Shown: positions 1 through 9,820, numbered from the stretch's first letter. The stretch: 36,132 nucleotides of DNA from an uncultured Prevotella sp. (GCA_900544825.1 UQWP01000037.1:1-36132); one strand, 5' to 3'. Translations and numbers: made by a program. Notes: generated from the sequence alone by a model not told the origin.

Positions 1-70
1 AACCAAAACTCTCAAACAAGTGAGTTAATATTGGAACATAGAACTGGACACCCTAATAAATAACATAAAA

Positions 71-102
71 GAGGGTGCGCCATAGACTTATGACACACCC
101 TC
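71..102 (-). terminator. Intrinsic terminator at the end of the PUL operon
   Basis: A 7-bp stem (GAGGGTG at 71-77 pairing with CACCCTC at 96-102) can extend inward past one mismatch. Read on the minus strand it is followed by TTTTATG and an AT-rich stretch. It lies about 30 nt past the GH3 stop codon, so it is the natural end of the PUL transcript. Confidence 0.7.
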
Positions 103-133
103 CTCTTTCTAAAACTTTTCTTTTATATATACT

Positions 134-2452
134 TTATCGGTTAGCAGATTTCCATAGATAAGTATCAGTACAATGGATATCAGCACCCTGGTCAGCAATC
201 ATCAACTTGAAGTCGCCTTCCTCCAATCTCCATTTGCCATCCCAACCAACGAAGGCCAAGTCATCTGCCTTTAAATCGAAAGTTACAGTCTTGGTTTCGC
301 CTGGCAGAAGTTCTATCTTGTCAAAAGCACGGAGGCGACGACCATCAGGAACCATACTGGCGATGAGATCGCTGCTGAACAGGAGGACACTCTCCTTGCC
401 TGCCACACTGCCCGTGTTCTTCACATCCACGCTCACCTTGATGATGTCGCCGTGGCGGAAATCAGACTGGGAAACCTTCAGGTTGCTATATTTGTAAGAG
501 GTGTAGCTCAAACCATATCCGAAGCCCCACTGCTGGGTAATCTTCGCATTGTAGTCGTAAGCACCTTCCATCGTACCCACCTCCTCACTCTTCTTGAAGT
601 CATAGTTGGCGAGCGAATTGATTTCCTTAGGATAGGTGTAAGGCATCTTGCCACTGAAGTTTGACTTGCCCGATACCAAGTTTACCAAGGCATCACCACC
701 CATGTTGCCAGGGATAAGGATGTCGATGATGCCCTGTGCCAATGGTTCGATGTCAGCAATGAGACGAGGACGACCTTCATTCAGCACCAAGATGACAGGC
801 TTGCCTGTCTGAGCCAAAGCCTTCACCAGATTGCGCTGGTTCTCTGAGAGCCAAAGGTCGGTCAGGTTGCCCGGAGTCTCGGTATAGGAATTCTCGCCAA
901 TGCAAGCCACTATGACGTCGGCATCCTTCGCTGCAGCCACAGCTCCCAGAATCTGAGGTTCGTTCTCCTCCCAGTATTTTCCCTTTTCATTATAGGTAAC
1001 ACCCTGGTTCAAGATGACATTCTCCTTGCCATACTCATTACAGAATGCCTCATAGATGGTATTGTACTTGCCGGCAAACTCATCGGCACGATGTCCCTGC
1101 CAGGTATAGCTCCATCCACCGTCCAGGCAACGCATCTGATTGGCATTAGGACCCGTAAGGAGAATCTTCTTGCCATGCTGCAAAGGAAGGATATTACTCT
1201 CGTTCTTCAGAAGCACCATACTCTCGGTAGCTCCCTCCAAGGCGAGCTTGGCAAACTCCTCGCCCCCAAACTTAGGATAATTCTTGAGTTTCTGGGTTGG
1301 GTTCTTGAAGAGGTCGAGACGATACTTCATGCGAAGCACACGGCGACAGGCATCGTTGATGCGACTCATAGGAATCTTACCTTCCTTCACCAATTCTACA
1401 AGGTAGCCACAAGCATCGCAAGAATAAGGTTCCATAATCATATCGATACCAGCATTGATGGCAATGCGGAGTGCATCCTTCTTGTCCTTTGCCACCATCT
1501 CACGAGTATAGAGATTGTTGATATCTGCCCAGTCGGTGATGAGCACACCATCCCATCCTGTCTCTTCCTTCAGCCATCCTGTCAGAATGTCCTTGTTGGC
1601 GTGCATTGGCATACCATTGACGGAAGCGGAATTCACCATCACGGTCAAGGCTCCAGCCTGCAAACCCGCCAGAAAAGGAGCAAAGTGCTTCTCTCGCAAG
1701 TCGGCAGGAGAGATATAGGCTGGCGTACGGTCTTTACCGGTCCAAGGCACACCATAGCCCATGAAGTGCTTCATTGAAGTGGCGATGTGATACTGGTCGA
1801 TGTTGTTTGGGTCCTCGCCCTGGAAACCATAGACCATCGCCTTGCCCATCTCTGAACTGAGGTAGCAATCTTCGCCAAAGTTCTCCCAGATGCGAGGCCA
1901 ACGGGCATCACGACCGAGATCAACGGTAGGACTGTAAGTCCAAGGCACGCTCACCGCACGAGTCTCATAAGCGGTAGCCTCAGCCGAACGGCGAGCTATC
2001 TCACGATTGAAGGTGGCAGCTACATTGATGTTCTGCGGGAAGAGGGTTCCGCCCTGTGTATAAGTAGAACCGTGGTTCTGATCAAGACCGAAGACACAAG
2101 GGATGCCGATGCGCTTCATCGAGATCTTCTGGATTTGCGCGATGTACTTCTCCCACTGCTTGGCGGTTGGTGCGCAAGTATTAGGAGCGTTGAGGATAGA
2201 GCCAATCTTATAGCGAGAAAGGATAGAATCGGTCTTGTGCTCGTCGATATAGAACACACCATTCTTGTCGTTGGCACCAAAGAGGTCGGTCACCAATTCC
2301 ATCATCTGACCTATCTTTTCCTCCAAGGTGAGTTTCTTCAGGGTTTGTTCTACCTGAGCTTCAATCTTAGGATCGCTCTTAATAACCGGAACATTGGCAC
2401 TGGCTGTATAAGCCAATGCCAACATTGAAATAGATAATAATATTTTCTTCAT
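134..2452 (-). CDS. bglX: Glycoside hydrolase family 3 beta-glucosidase (BglX-like)
   Basis: A 772-residue secreted GH3 enzyme, expected to remove glucose from the non-reducing end of beta-gluco-oligosaccharides in the periplasm. It has a cleavable signal peptide (about residues 1-19, ending TASA) with no lipobox cysteine. The N-terminal TIM-barrel domain (about 35-370) carries the KHF motif at 228-230 and the nucleophile Asp307 in the ITDW motif. The alpha/beta sandwich domain spans about 415-640, and a fibronectin III-like domain about 690-765. The length is normal for BglX-type enzymes. It is the last gene of the GH5-susC-susD-SGBP-GH3 run, 52 nt after the preceding gene, so it probably finishes degradation of products imported by SusCD. 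The family also includes beta-xylosidases; the GH5 partner favours beta-glucosidase, but the substrate is inferred. Confidence 0.92.
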   Translation of the reverse strand: MKKILLSISMLALAYTASANVPVIKSDPKIEAQVEQTLKKLTLEEKIGQMMELVTDLFGANDKNGVFYIDEHKTDSILSRYKIGSILNAPNTCAPTAKQWEKYIAQIQKISMKRIGIPCVFGLDQNHGSTYTQGGTLFPQNINVAATFNREIARRSAEATAYETRAVSVPWTYSPTVDLGRDARWPRIWENFGEDCYLSSEMGKAMVYGFQGEDPNNIDQYHIATSMKHFMGYGVPWTGKDRTPAYISPADLREKHFAPFLAGLQAGALTVMVNSASVNGMPMHANKDILTGWLKEETGWDGVLITDWADINNLYTREMVAKDKKDALRIAINAGIDMIMEPYSCDACGYLVELVKEGKIPMSRINDACRRVLRMKYRLDLFKNPTQKLKNYPKFGGEEFAKLALEGATESMVLLKNESNILPLQHGKKILLTGPNANQMRCLDGGWSYTWQGHRADEFAGKYNTIYEAFCNEYGKENVILNQGVTYNEKGKYWEENEPQILGAVAAAKDADVIVACIGENSYTETPGNLTDLWLSENQRNLVKALAQTGKPVILVLNEGRPRLIADIEPLAQGIIDILIPGNMGGDALVNLVSGKSNFSGKMPYTYPKEINSLANYDFKKSEEVGTMEGAYDYNAKITQQWGFGYGLSYTSYKYSNLKVSQSDFRHGDIIKVSVDVKNTGSVAGKESVLLFSSDLIASMVPDGRRLRAFDKIELLPGETKTVTFDLKADDLAFVGWDGKWRLEEGDFKLMIADQGADIHCTDTYLWKSANR

Positions 2453-2504
2453 AAGCCGTAAAGGTTTGACGTTTTAATATAAAAACAGAAATCTTTCTAA
2501 TATT

Positions 2505-3506
2505 TTATTCAATAGTTACTTTCTTTACTGTATAACCGTCACCCACGAGGAGGAGCCCCCACTGCTCTTTCAAGAGTTGGATAGAGAGGTCGGTCAGTAC
2601 AAACTCCCATGTAGCAGGACCATTCACAATTTTGTCGTCACGCTCTGGGTCCTTCTTACCAGTAAGGATGTTGCTCCAGGAAGCTGTGGTAGCGGTACCC
2701 TGACCGTTTCCATCCACATAAACACGGAGGATGGTGCCAACCTTCACCTTTGAGAGGAAGGTGTCCTTCAAGGCCTCGAATGGTGTACTCCATGTCACGG
2801 CAAACTCACTTTCCCAGAGGGTAGTCTCCATAGATGGACGCGGCTCTGTAGTTACCTTGATTTTACCGCAAGGGAACTGTACACCACTGCCATCTACCAA
2901 TGTAATGTCGTAATCGCCATTGGCGAGGTCGGAAGGAGCAGTAACTTTCAATGCTGTACCCTTATCGAGAACTTTGAAGGCAGCCTCCTTACCATCGATG
3001 AGTACTTTCTGAACGTGATCCACCAGGTTCTTGCAGTTGCGGATGGTTGTAGTTTCTCCCGGAGCTACCCAAAGCTCGTTGGCATTGGTACCCAAGACAG
3101 GATCATCATCAGCAGGAATCACGGTAACGTTCAAGGTGCGGGATGTGGTCTTGCCCTTGGTGGTGGTTGCCACAATCTTCAGTTCATGATTACCTATAGG
3201 CAAAGGTTGGTCGATAGTAGTACCTTCGGCAATCTTAGTGCCGTCGAGCAACCATGTCACAGTGGTATAGTGAACAGGAGTCACCTTGATTTCCAACTTA
3301 TAATTAGTCTTGCGGTTTATCTTGGAATCAGCCAAGTCGGTGTTCAAGATACGTGGATTGTCATCTTCGCTGGCTGTGAAGTATGGTTCATCATCAGAAG
3401 AGCAAGAAGACAAGGTAGATGTACCAGCCAGTGCGAAACCCACGGCTAAGAGCATCATCATAGCCTTCAAGACTTTTCCCTTATATTGTTTCATTGTCTT
3501 ATTCAT
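2505..3506 (-). CDS. Surface glycan-binding lipoprotein of the PUL (SusE/SGBP position)
   Basis: A 333-residue predicted outer-membrane lipoprotein. The signal peptide ends in a lipobox with Cys35 (LSSC), followed by SSDDE, which resembles the acidic surface-export signal of Bacteroidota lipoproteins. After it come Ig/PKD-like beta-sandwich repeats (about 50-130 and 135-220). The C-terminal domain (about 228-333) looks like a carbohydrate-binding beta-sandwich, with a Gly-Thr-Ile-Leu-Arg-Val strand and an 'LTDLSIQLLKEQWGLLLVGD' segment. Its position directly after susD is where SusE/SusF or SGBP proteins are encoded. The likely role is to hold beta-glucan at the cell surface for GH5 and SusCD. 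No catalytic motif is visible. The binding specificity cannot be read from sequence. Confidence 0.8.
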   Translation of the reverse strand: MNKTMKQYKGKVLKAMMMLLAVGFALAGTSTLSSCSSDDEPYFTASEDDNPRILNTDLADSKINRKTNYKLEIKVTPVHYTTVTWLLDGTKIAEGTTIDQPLPIGNHELKIVATTTKGKTTSRTLNVTVIPADDDPVLGTNANELWVAPGETTTIRNCKNLVDHVQKVLIDGKEAAFKVLDKGTALKVTAPSDLANGDYDITLVDGSGVQFPCGKIKVTTEPRPSMETTLWESEFAVTWSTPFEALKDTFLSKVKVGTILRVYVDGNGQGTATTASWSNILTGKKDPERDDKIVNGPATWEFVLTDLSIQLLKEQWGLLLVGDGYTVKKVTIE

Positions 3507-3566
3507 AATTAATTATTCTATTCTATTGTCCTATAAGACTTAACATTTAACACTTAACATTAAACA

Positions 3567-5342
3567 CTACTTGCTATATCCCTTTCCGAATGGAGGATTG
3601 AAGTCTGGCTGAAGGTTTACATCAGCCTTGTCCCACCAGAGGCGTTTGTGCCAATCGTCTGTACCACCCATGCGGTCGATGGCAGCCTTGTAGTTGGCAT
3701 TGTTGTACTGAGCTTCCAACTCAGGATACTGCAAGCGGACAGGCATTGACCAATCGGGATCCGTATAAGTGAAACCATTCTTGGTCAAGAGATCACGATT
3801 CAAGATGGCAGGATAGTCAGAGCGGCGCAAGTTAGCCCAACCCTCAGAAGGGTTCATCATGTGGAGAATCCAAGCCTGGGTGTTGATGGTCTCCTTAGGA
3901 TTGTCACCCAACGGATTGCTGGCAATGAACGCATCAATCTCTTCCTTGGAAATCTTGTTGGATGTAAGATAGTAGTTGTTGAGCAACTCCATGCTGGCAC
4001 GAACACCAGCCTCGTAGTGACTCTCAGCATCACCACCACCAACATTCCAACCATTGGTTGCAGCCTCAGCCTTGAGGAACTCTACCTCGGCATAGCTCAT
4101 CAAGTCGCCAGGACAAGAAGGCATCTCGAAGTCGATGTTCAGGCAAGGACGACCTGCTCGGGCTATATATTCAGAGCTGGCATAAGTGTTCTCGTCTATC
4201 TCTGCATACTTCTTCAAGGTAGGAAGGTCATCCAACGTAGCTGGATTCATCCAGTCTGTGTACCAGGCTGCACCAGGGTTGCAAGGCTCCTCACCGAGGT
4301 TCTTGCTCTGGAAGTAAGCCAGGAAATCATCGGTCAAGTCGATGTTCTGCTCCTTATCTGGCTTCACCTGACTACGCTTGATATTGTAGTAGTGACGGCA
4401 GATGCGATAGAGACGAGGGTCGTTGGTATTCTGCAACTGATAGAACAAGGTAGAGCATATCATGGTAGGCGATGTAGCATTCTGACTATAGAGAATCTCT
4501 CCCAAGGCATTGGTACGGAAATCATAATCATTGGCACCATCATAATATGTATAAGGTGCATCAGCATACTTGATATAAGCATCATCTGCAGCACTGGCGA
4601 TAGCACCGGCAGCCACAGCCTTCTCAAACTCCTCCTTTGCCTTCTGTGGATTAACATCGGAAATGCGCATGGCATAGCGCATACGGAGTGCATTGGCATA
4701 CTTCTTCCACTTAGCTACATCACCACCCATGCTGGTGACATCACCAGAAATGTGGTCGGTACCTGTGCCAAGCTGCTTCTCGCAAGCGTCAAGTTCCTCG
4801 AAGAACCAGCTGTAGAGTTCCTCTACGGTATCATACTTAGGGTTGGAGATACCTGAGATATAACCCAGACCTGCCTCCGAACAAGGCACGTCACCGTAGG
4901 TATCTGCCAAAACTGCCGTGAGATAGACACGATGGATACGAAGTACCGCATTCAAGTTTGCCTTGTCAGCAGATTTGTGGATGGCATCCACAAGGTTCTT
5001 GATACTGATTTCATAATAGCGGTCCCAAACTTTACGGGATATATCATCTTCTCTGAAATTAGAACCAGCGTAATTGGTTACATTCCAACCACCAGCGAAA
5101 TACTGTGGAAAACCAGATATATAGTTACGGTAGGTATCCATCAGACTGAAGTCACCGTAAGTCTGCAGCAAAGCTGTTGTCAACTGTGCGTTAGGGTCGA
5201 GCTCGCTCACCTTGGTCTTGTCGGTATTGATGTTGCTCAAGGTATCATCAGAGCAAGAAGTCATCGCAGTGCCGGTTGCCATCAGGGCGAAAGCCATCAT
5301 CAGGCTGCTCTTACCTATATATTTCTTGATTATATTGTTCAT
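3567..5342 (-). CDS. SusD/RagB-family nutrient-binding outer-membrane lipoprotein
   Basis: A 591-residue SusD-like lipoprotein with lipobox Cys30 (AMTSC) followed by SDD, suggesting surface exposure. The N-terminal half is helix-rich and repeat-like, with the LADTYGDVPCSEAG segment typical of the SusD-like_2 branch. Late motifs such as 'MSYAEVEFLKAEAA' and 'AWILHMMNPSEGWANLRRSD' are characteristic of the superfamily. It forms the lid over the SusC channel and captures oligosaccharides. It lies 59 nt downstream of susC and shares its direction, as in all canonical PULs. The ligand is inferred from the neighbouring GH5 and GH3 to be a beta-linked glucan. Confidence 0.95.
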   Translation of the reverse strand: MNNIIKKYIGKSSLMMAFALMATGTAMTSCSDDTLSNINTDKTKVSELDPNAQLTTALLQTYGDFSLMDTYRNYISGFPQYFAGGWNVTNYAGSNFREDDISRKVWDRYYEISIKNLVDAIHKSADKANLNAVLRIHRVYLTAVLADTYGDVPCSEAGLGYISGISNPKYDTVEELYSWFFEELDACEKQLGTGTDHISGDVTSMGGDVAKWKKYANALRMRYAMRISDVNPQKAKEEFEKAVAAGAIASAADDAYIKYADAPYTYYDGANDYDFRTNALGEILYSQNATSPTMICSTLFYQLQNTNDPRLYRICRHYYNIKRSQVKPDKEQNIDLTDDFLAYFQSKNLGEEPCNPGAAWYTDWMNPATLDDLPTLKKYAEIDENTYASSEYIARAGRPCLNIDFEMPSCPGDLMSYAEVEFLKAEAATNGWNVGGGDAESHYEAGVRASMELLNNYYLTSNKISKEEIDAFIASNPLGDNPKETINTQAWILHMMNPSEGWANLRRSDYPAILNRDLLTKNGFTYTDPDWSMPVRLQYPELEAQYNNANYKAAIDRMGGTDDWHKRLWWDKADVNLQPDFNPPFGKGYSK

Positions 5343-5401
5343 TTTCTTACCTTATTATATATTAGAACTCTTCTAAAGAAATTGATTCATTTTTTTCGGG
5401 A

Positions 5402-8400
5402 CTAGAACTTCACGTTCACGTTCAAACCATAACTCTTGCGAGATGGCAGGGAACCATATTCCAGACCGAGACCTGAGGTGTTGTAGCTGGAGTCTGGGTC
5501 GATGTTAGGAACGTTCTTCCAAACAATGAATGGGTTACGAGCCACGAAGGATACGGTCAAGCCCTTGACATACTTGCCCAGGATGCTCTCTGGGAAGGTA
5601 TAGCCGAAAGTAATCTCACGACACTTCACGTAAGAGTTGTCGTAAACGAAGGCACTCTGCACGCCTTTTGCCACATGCTTCCAGTAATCTTCAGGGTTCA
5701 CGGCGATGTCGTTCTTGCGATAAGTACCGTCGCCATTGTCGATGACACCATCTACGACAAATCCCTTGCAGTTACCTGCTGCACGCCATTCGGCAAGTTC
5801 CATACCCGAAGCCTTGCGAGCCTCCTCAGAAGCGTACCACTCCTCACGGCCTGCCAATGTTCCCTTTGCCTTACCTGTCTCGTATGCAGAACGCATGGAC
5901 ATAGAGTAGATGTCGGCACCTACCTTCACATCGAAGGATGCAGAGAGGCGGAAGTTCTTGTAGCTGAAGGTTGAGTAGAAACCACCTGTCCAGTCCCAAG
6001 TAGAGTTGCCGATGGTCTTGATTTCCTGGTCAACCTTTGGAAGACCAGTAGCTGCATCGACAACCACCTGTCCCTTGTCGTTGTAGAGGAAGTCGTGTCC
6101 ACGGATAGCTCCATAGTTCTCACCTACCTTGGCACCTACAGAAACACCGCACCAGTATGCCTTCGCCAACTCGAAGTAGTCCATGCCATCGATGAGCGAC
6201 TTCACCTTGTTGGTATTCTTCGAGAAGTTGACACCCAAGTCCCAAGCGAAGTCCTTGATTTGCAAGGCACGGGCATTGAGGGCAATCTCGACACCCTGGT
6301 TCTGAATCTCACCGGCATTGATGAGGCGGTAAGCATAGCCAGAGGTGGTGGTTGAAGCCAAACTCAAAATCTGGTTCTTGGAGTTCTGGTTGTAATAGGT
6401 GGCATCCAAGCCCAAGCGTCCGTTGAGGAACTTCATCTCCAAACCTACCTCGTAAGAACCTGTCATAGTAGGCTTCAAATCCTTGTTTGGCTGTGTTGAG
6501 TTGGCTATCATACCGATGGTATAACCCGAGTAGCTGTACTTGCCCGTGGTATAGTTGAGTGCCAACAGGTATGGATCGGTATCGCTACCTACCTTTGCCC
6601 AAGATGCGCGAATCTTACCGTAATTGATGAACTTCTTGTTCTTGATAAACTCAGAGAAAACCAAGCTACCAGATACAGAAGGATATATATATGTATTATT
6701 GCCCGAAGGGAGCGTAGAAGACTTATCTCCACGGAGTGTTCCCTCCAGATAGTAAGTATGCTTGTAGCCGAGGCTCGCGCTGGCATAGAGAGAGCTGATC
6801 TGCTTCTTATACATGCTCTCGCGAGTATTCTGCTCCTGATAGTTCATGATGTTCTTGATGCCATTCATCTGCTGGTTGAGACCGACGTTGGTAGTGGTCT
6901 TGTTATTCACCTTGAAGATGTTACCACCAGCGGTAGCGTTGACATCGAAGTCGCCCCATGAGTTGTTGTAGAGGGCGAGTATCTCGGCGTTGAATGTGCG
7001 GTTGTTGAAGATTTGGTCGGTAAGCTTTCCGGCAGGAGTTCCTGGAGTTGTCTTGGCGATGAAGTCCTCGAAGTTCATGCTGTTGATGTCGGTACCGATG
7101 GTACCCTGCAGCTTGAGGTGCTTGTCGATGTTCCAGATGGCCTTACCCGTAAAACGGAACACGTCCTTGTCGGATGTATTGCTGTTCTTGTAAAGATCCC
7201 AGTATGGATTCTTGTTATACTGGTCGTTACCATTCCAGTTGGAGTAGTTGCCGTCGGCATCCTCATAGTGCTTCAACCAAGCCTGGTCGTAGGTACCCGC
7301 CAGGGTCATGAGGTTCTTACCTACATTGCTCTGAGAGTCACCAAGGGCAGGACGGTTCTTCACCTTCTCACGAGTATAGTTGGCGGTGAAGTCGAAGTCA
7401 ACAGGACCTGCAGAGGTATTCACACGGAGGTTGAAGTTATCACGACTCATATTGGTATTTGGCAAGATATCCTTGTTGCGCATATCGGTAACAGAGAAAC
7501 GCATACCCGTCTTACCGGAATTAACTGAGAGGATGGCAGAGTTCTGGGCGGTGAAACCTGTGCGGAAGAAATCGGAGGCGTTGTTAGGGTGCATCAGGAA
7601 AGGACGCTCCTCGCCATCGAAATACTTGAACATGAAGTCATCGGCCTTAGGTCCCCAACTTGAGTTCGTACCAGAAGTGCTCGAATTAGGAAGCTCGCCA
7701 TTGTAGCCAGCGCCATATATCTCCTGGATGTCGTCCCATTTAGCCAACTGGGTATCGATAGTATAAGAACCATTGTACTCCACGGAAATCTTATCCTTCT
7801 CCGCCTTCTTGGTCGTAATCAAGATAACACCGTGGGAAGCACGGCTACCATAGAGGGCAGAGGCAGCAGGACCTTTCAATACGGTCATCGTCTCGATGTC
7901 GTCAGGGTTGATGGCAGAGATACCATCACCGAGGTCATAACCACCAGCTTCACCAGCACTGCCAAAGTTGGTATTATCCAAAGGCACACCATCCACCACG
8001 TAGAGAGGCTGGTTGTTGCCTGCCATTTCTGTATTACCACGAAGAAGCACACGGGTAGAACCAGAAGCACCGCCAGCGGTGTTCTGCACAACGAGACCAG
8101 CCACCTTACCAGAAAGAGAGTTGATGACGTTGGTTTCCTTCGCCTTGGTAAGTTCCTCACCCTTCACTTCCTCCAAGCCATAGCCGAGGGCCTTGCGGTC
8201 TCGTTTGATACCGAGGGCGGTGACAACTACCTCATTCAAGGCCTTACCATCCTCTTGCATCGTGATTTTCATGCCATTAGCAGCTTTCACGGTCATCGTC
8301 TTAAAACCGATGTAGCTCACTTCGAGCGTTGCTCCAGGCTTGCAGTTCAACGTAAAGTTACCATCCATATCGGTAACGGCACCGTTGGTTGTACCAGCCA

Positions 8401-8578
8401 CCTTCACGCTAGCGCCAATCAAGGTTTCGCCAGTGGCATCCACCACTGTACCCTTGATGTCCTGGTTCTGCTGAACGCTCATCGCAGCATTGTTCATCTG
8501 GGCAGCGAGAATGGCAGAAGCAGGCATCCACATCAAACCTGCACCGAGCAGGCCGAGAAACATAGTTTTCTTTCTCAT
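5402..8578 (-). CDS. SusC/RagA-family TonB-linked outer-membrane transporter
   Basis: A 1058-residue TonB-dependent importer. It has a signal peptide (about 1-26), a carboxypeptidase-regulatory-like domain starting at about 41 (IKGTVVDATGETLIGASVKV), and a TonB-box-like region NEVVVTALG at 115-123. The plug domain follows with PLYVVDGVPL, INPDDIETMTVLKGPAASALYG and 'SRASHGVILITTKK' motifs, then a large 22-strand-type barrel ending in an aromatic residue (NVNVKF). These are the standard SusC hallmarks. It pairs with the SusD protein encoded next and uses TonB energy to import oligosaccharides. It is 27 nt after the GH5 gene with no promoter visible between, so it is probably on the same mRNA. 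Confidence 0.96.
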   Translation of the reverse strand: MRKKTMFLGLLGAGLMWMPASAILAAQMNNAAMSVQQNQDIKGTVVDATGETLIGASVKVAGTTNGAVTDMDGNFTLNCKPGATLEVSYIGFKTMTVKAANGMKITMQEDGKALNEVVVTALGIKRDRKALGYGLEEVKGEELTKAKETNVINSLSGKVAGLVVQNTAGGASGSTRVLLRGNTEMAGNNQPLYVVDGVPLDNTNFGSAGEAGGYDLGDGISAINPDDIETMTVLKGPAASALYGSRASHGVILITTKKAEKDKISVEYNGSYTIDTQLAKWDDIQEIYGAGYNGELPNSSTSGTNSSWGPKADDFMFKYFDGEERPFLMHPNNASDFFRTGFTAQNSAILSVNSGKTGMRFSVTDMRNKDILPNTNMSRDNFNLRVNTSAGPVDFDFTANYTREKVKNRPALGDSQSNVGKNLMTLAGTYDQAWLKHYEDADGNYSNWNGNDQYNKNPYWDLYKNSNTSDKDVFRFTGKAIWNIDKHLKLQGTIGTDINSMNFEDFIAKTTPGTPAGKLTDQIFNNRTFNAEILALYNNSWGDFDVNATAGGNIFKVNNKTTTNVGLNQQMNGIKNIMNYQEQNTRESMYKKQISSLYASASLGYKHTYYLEGTLRGDKSSTLPSGNNTYIYPSVSGSLVFSEFIKNKKFINYGKIRASWAKVGSDTDPYLLALNYTTGKYSYSGYTIGMIANSTQPNKDLKPTMTGSYEVGLEMKFLNGRLGLDATYYNQNSKNQILSLASTTTSGYAYRLINAGEIQNQGVEIALNARALQIKDFAWDLGVNFSKNTNKVKSLIDGMDYFELAKAYWCGVSVGAKVGENYGAIRGHDFLYNDKGQVVVDAATGLPKVDQEIKTIGNSTWDWTGGFYSTFSYKNFRLSASFDVKVGADIYSMSMRSAYETGKAKGTLAGREEWYASEEARKASGMELAEWRAAGNCKGFVVDGVIDNGDGTYRKNDIAVNPEDYWKHVAKGVQSAFVYDNSYVKCREITFGYTFPESILGKYVKGLTVSFVARNPFIVWKNVPNIDPDSSYNTSGLGLEYGSLPSRKSYGLNVNVKF

Positions 8579-8605
8579 AATTGATATTTTGTTTTTAGTT
8601 TAACA

Positions 8606-9820
8606 TTATTCTTTCCCAAAGATTCCTTCGAGAATCCAAGGAGCATTCACCTTCATACTCTTGAAACGGTCGAAGATGCCATACTTCTCAGAGCCGTTGC
8701 CGAAGTGGTTGTTGTCCCAAACGAAAGTAGAGAAGCCTCGTTTGCGAGCCTCCGTAGTCAAGAACTTACAGTAGTAGGTCATGTTTTCATGCACTTTCTC
8801 TGAGTTTGACTTATAGTGATCGGTTACTCCCCACTCTCCTATTACGATACCCAGTCCTTTGTTGCTCCAGGTATTCACCGCCTTGTCGAAGAAATCCGTT
8901 ATCGTCTTCTCGTTTTCAGCAGGTATCTTGCCAGCATCCTTGTAAGCATCACCCCAGTAATCGTAGGTGCAATCGCCGGCGTAGCTCCATGGCTGATAGT
9001 AGTGGAATTCCACACTCATATAGTTGTTGCCATTGCCTTCGGCATCCTTTGGAATGATGAAATCTCCATTCTCGATGCCAAACCAAGGGTTACAAACGTA
9101 AGTCTGTAAGATGAGGTGGCGCTTGGCATTGTTGCCGCCTGTGGCACGAACCATATCCACGAATATCTGATTGTAAGCATTCTGCACTTCGAGGTTCTCG
9201 GCAGTAGGCTTGCCCCAGTTGTCCTTGATGTGAACCTCATTGGTACCGGCGAAAGCCAAGCGACTGCCATAATTGGCAAACTCAGAGGCGATATTCATCC
9301 AGAGGAGCGCAAGTTTCTGGCAGTTTTCTTCCTTATATTGATAGGTAGGACGACCTTCGAGCCATTTTTCATGATGCACATTGATGATAACCTTCAACCC
9401 GTTGTCGAGACACCAGCCCACTACCTCCTTGATACGGGCAATCCAAGCCTTGTCGATGCTCATCGCCTGAGCGTTGGTAATGTGGCACTGCCAACGGATT
9501 GGAATACGGATGGCATTGAAACCTGCCTTCTTCACGGCTTGTATCATCTTCTTGGTAACAACGGGATTGCCCCAGGCTGTCTCTGCATGGATGGAACCAT
9601 CAGGGTTGCCAATCTGCATCGACTCCCCATCCTGTCCAGGAGCTGAGCACTCGAATTCATTACCGAGATTCCAACCTACTACATCCTTGTTCCATTGCTG
9701 GGCGGTAGGAATCGATTCGCTTGCATCAGGAGTATCCATCACCGAAGGACTAGCACTGCAAGAAAATGAAGTAAACATACTTGCAAATAGCAAGCAGATT
9801 TTCAAAAAGTTCCTTTTCAT
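8606..9820 (-). CDS. Glycoside hydrolase family 5 endo-beta-glucanase, probable lipoprotein
   Basis: A 404-residue GH5 enzyme resembling subfamily 4 (endo-1,4-glucanase, mixed-linkage glucanase, xyloglucanase). Visible motifs are GWNLGNEFE (49-57), ETAWGNP (80-86), 'IRIPIRW', 'VIINVHHEKW', the acid/base Glu195 in AGTNEVH, 'FHYYQPWSYAG' and the nucleophile Glu329 in VIGEWG. The residue after the acid/base Glu is Val rather than the usual Pro. A hydrophobic leader ends at Cys21 (SFSC); the -3 residue is Ser, so the lipobox is atypical but a lipoprotein is likely. It is the first gene of the PUL operon, ahead of susC, and would make the first cuts in the polysaccharide at the cell surface. Whether cellulose, lichenan/barley glucan, glucomannan or xyloglucan is the true substrate is not decidable here. 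Confidence 0.9.
   Translation of the reverse strand: MKRNFLKICLLFASMFTSFSCSASPSVMDTPDASESIPTAQQWNKDVVGWNLGNEFECSAPGQDGESMQIGNPDGSIHAETAWGNPVVTKKMIQAVKKAGFNAIRIPIRWQCHITNAQAMSIDKAWIARIKEVVGWCLDNGLKVIINVHHEKWLEGRPTYQYKEENCQKLALLWMNIASEFANYGSRLAFAGTNEVHIKDNWGKPTAENLEVQNAYNQIFVDMVRATGGNNAKRHLILQTYVCNPWFGIENGDFIIPKDAEGNGNNYMSVEFHYYQPWSYAGDCTYDYWGDAYKDAGKIPAENEKTITDFFDKAVNTWSNKGLGIVIGEWGVTDHYKSNSEKVHENMTYYCKFLTTEARKRGFSTFVWDNNHFGNGSEKYGIFDRFKSMKVNAPWILEGIFGKE

Noticed and set aside
3861..4856. A 331-codon plus-strand open frame opposite susD
   Set aside because: It is a shadow of the SusD coding sequence, with repetitive Ile/Thr/Val composition typical of antisense translation.
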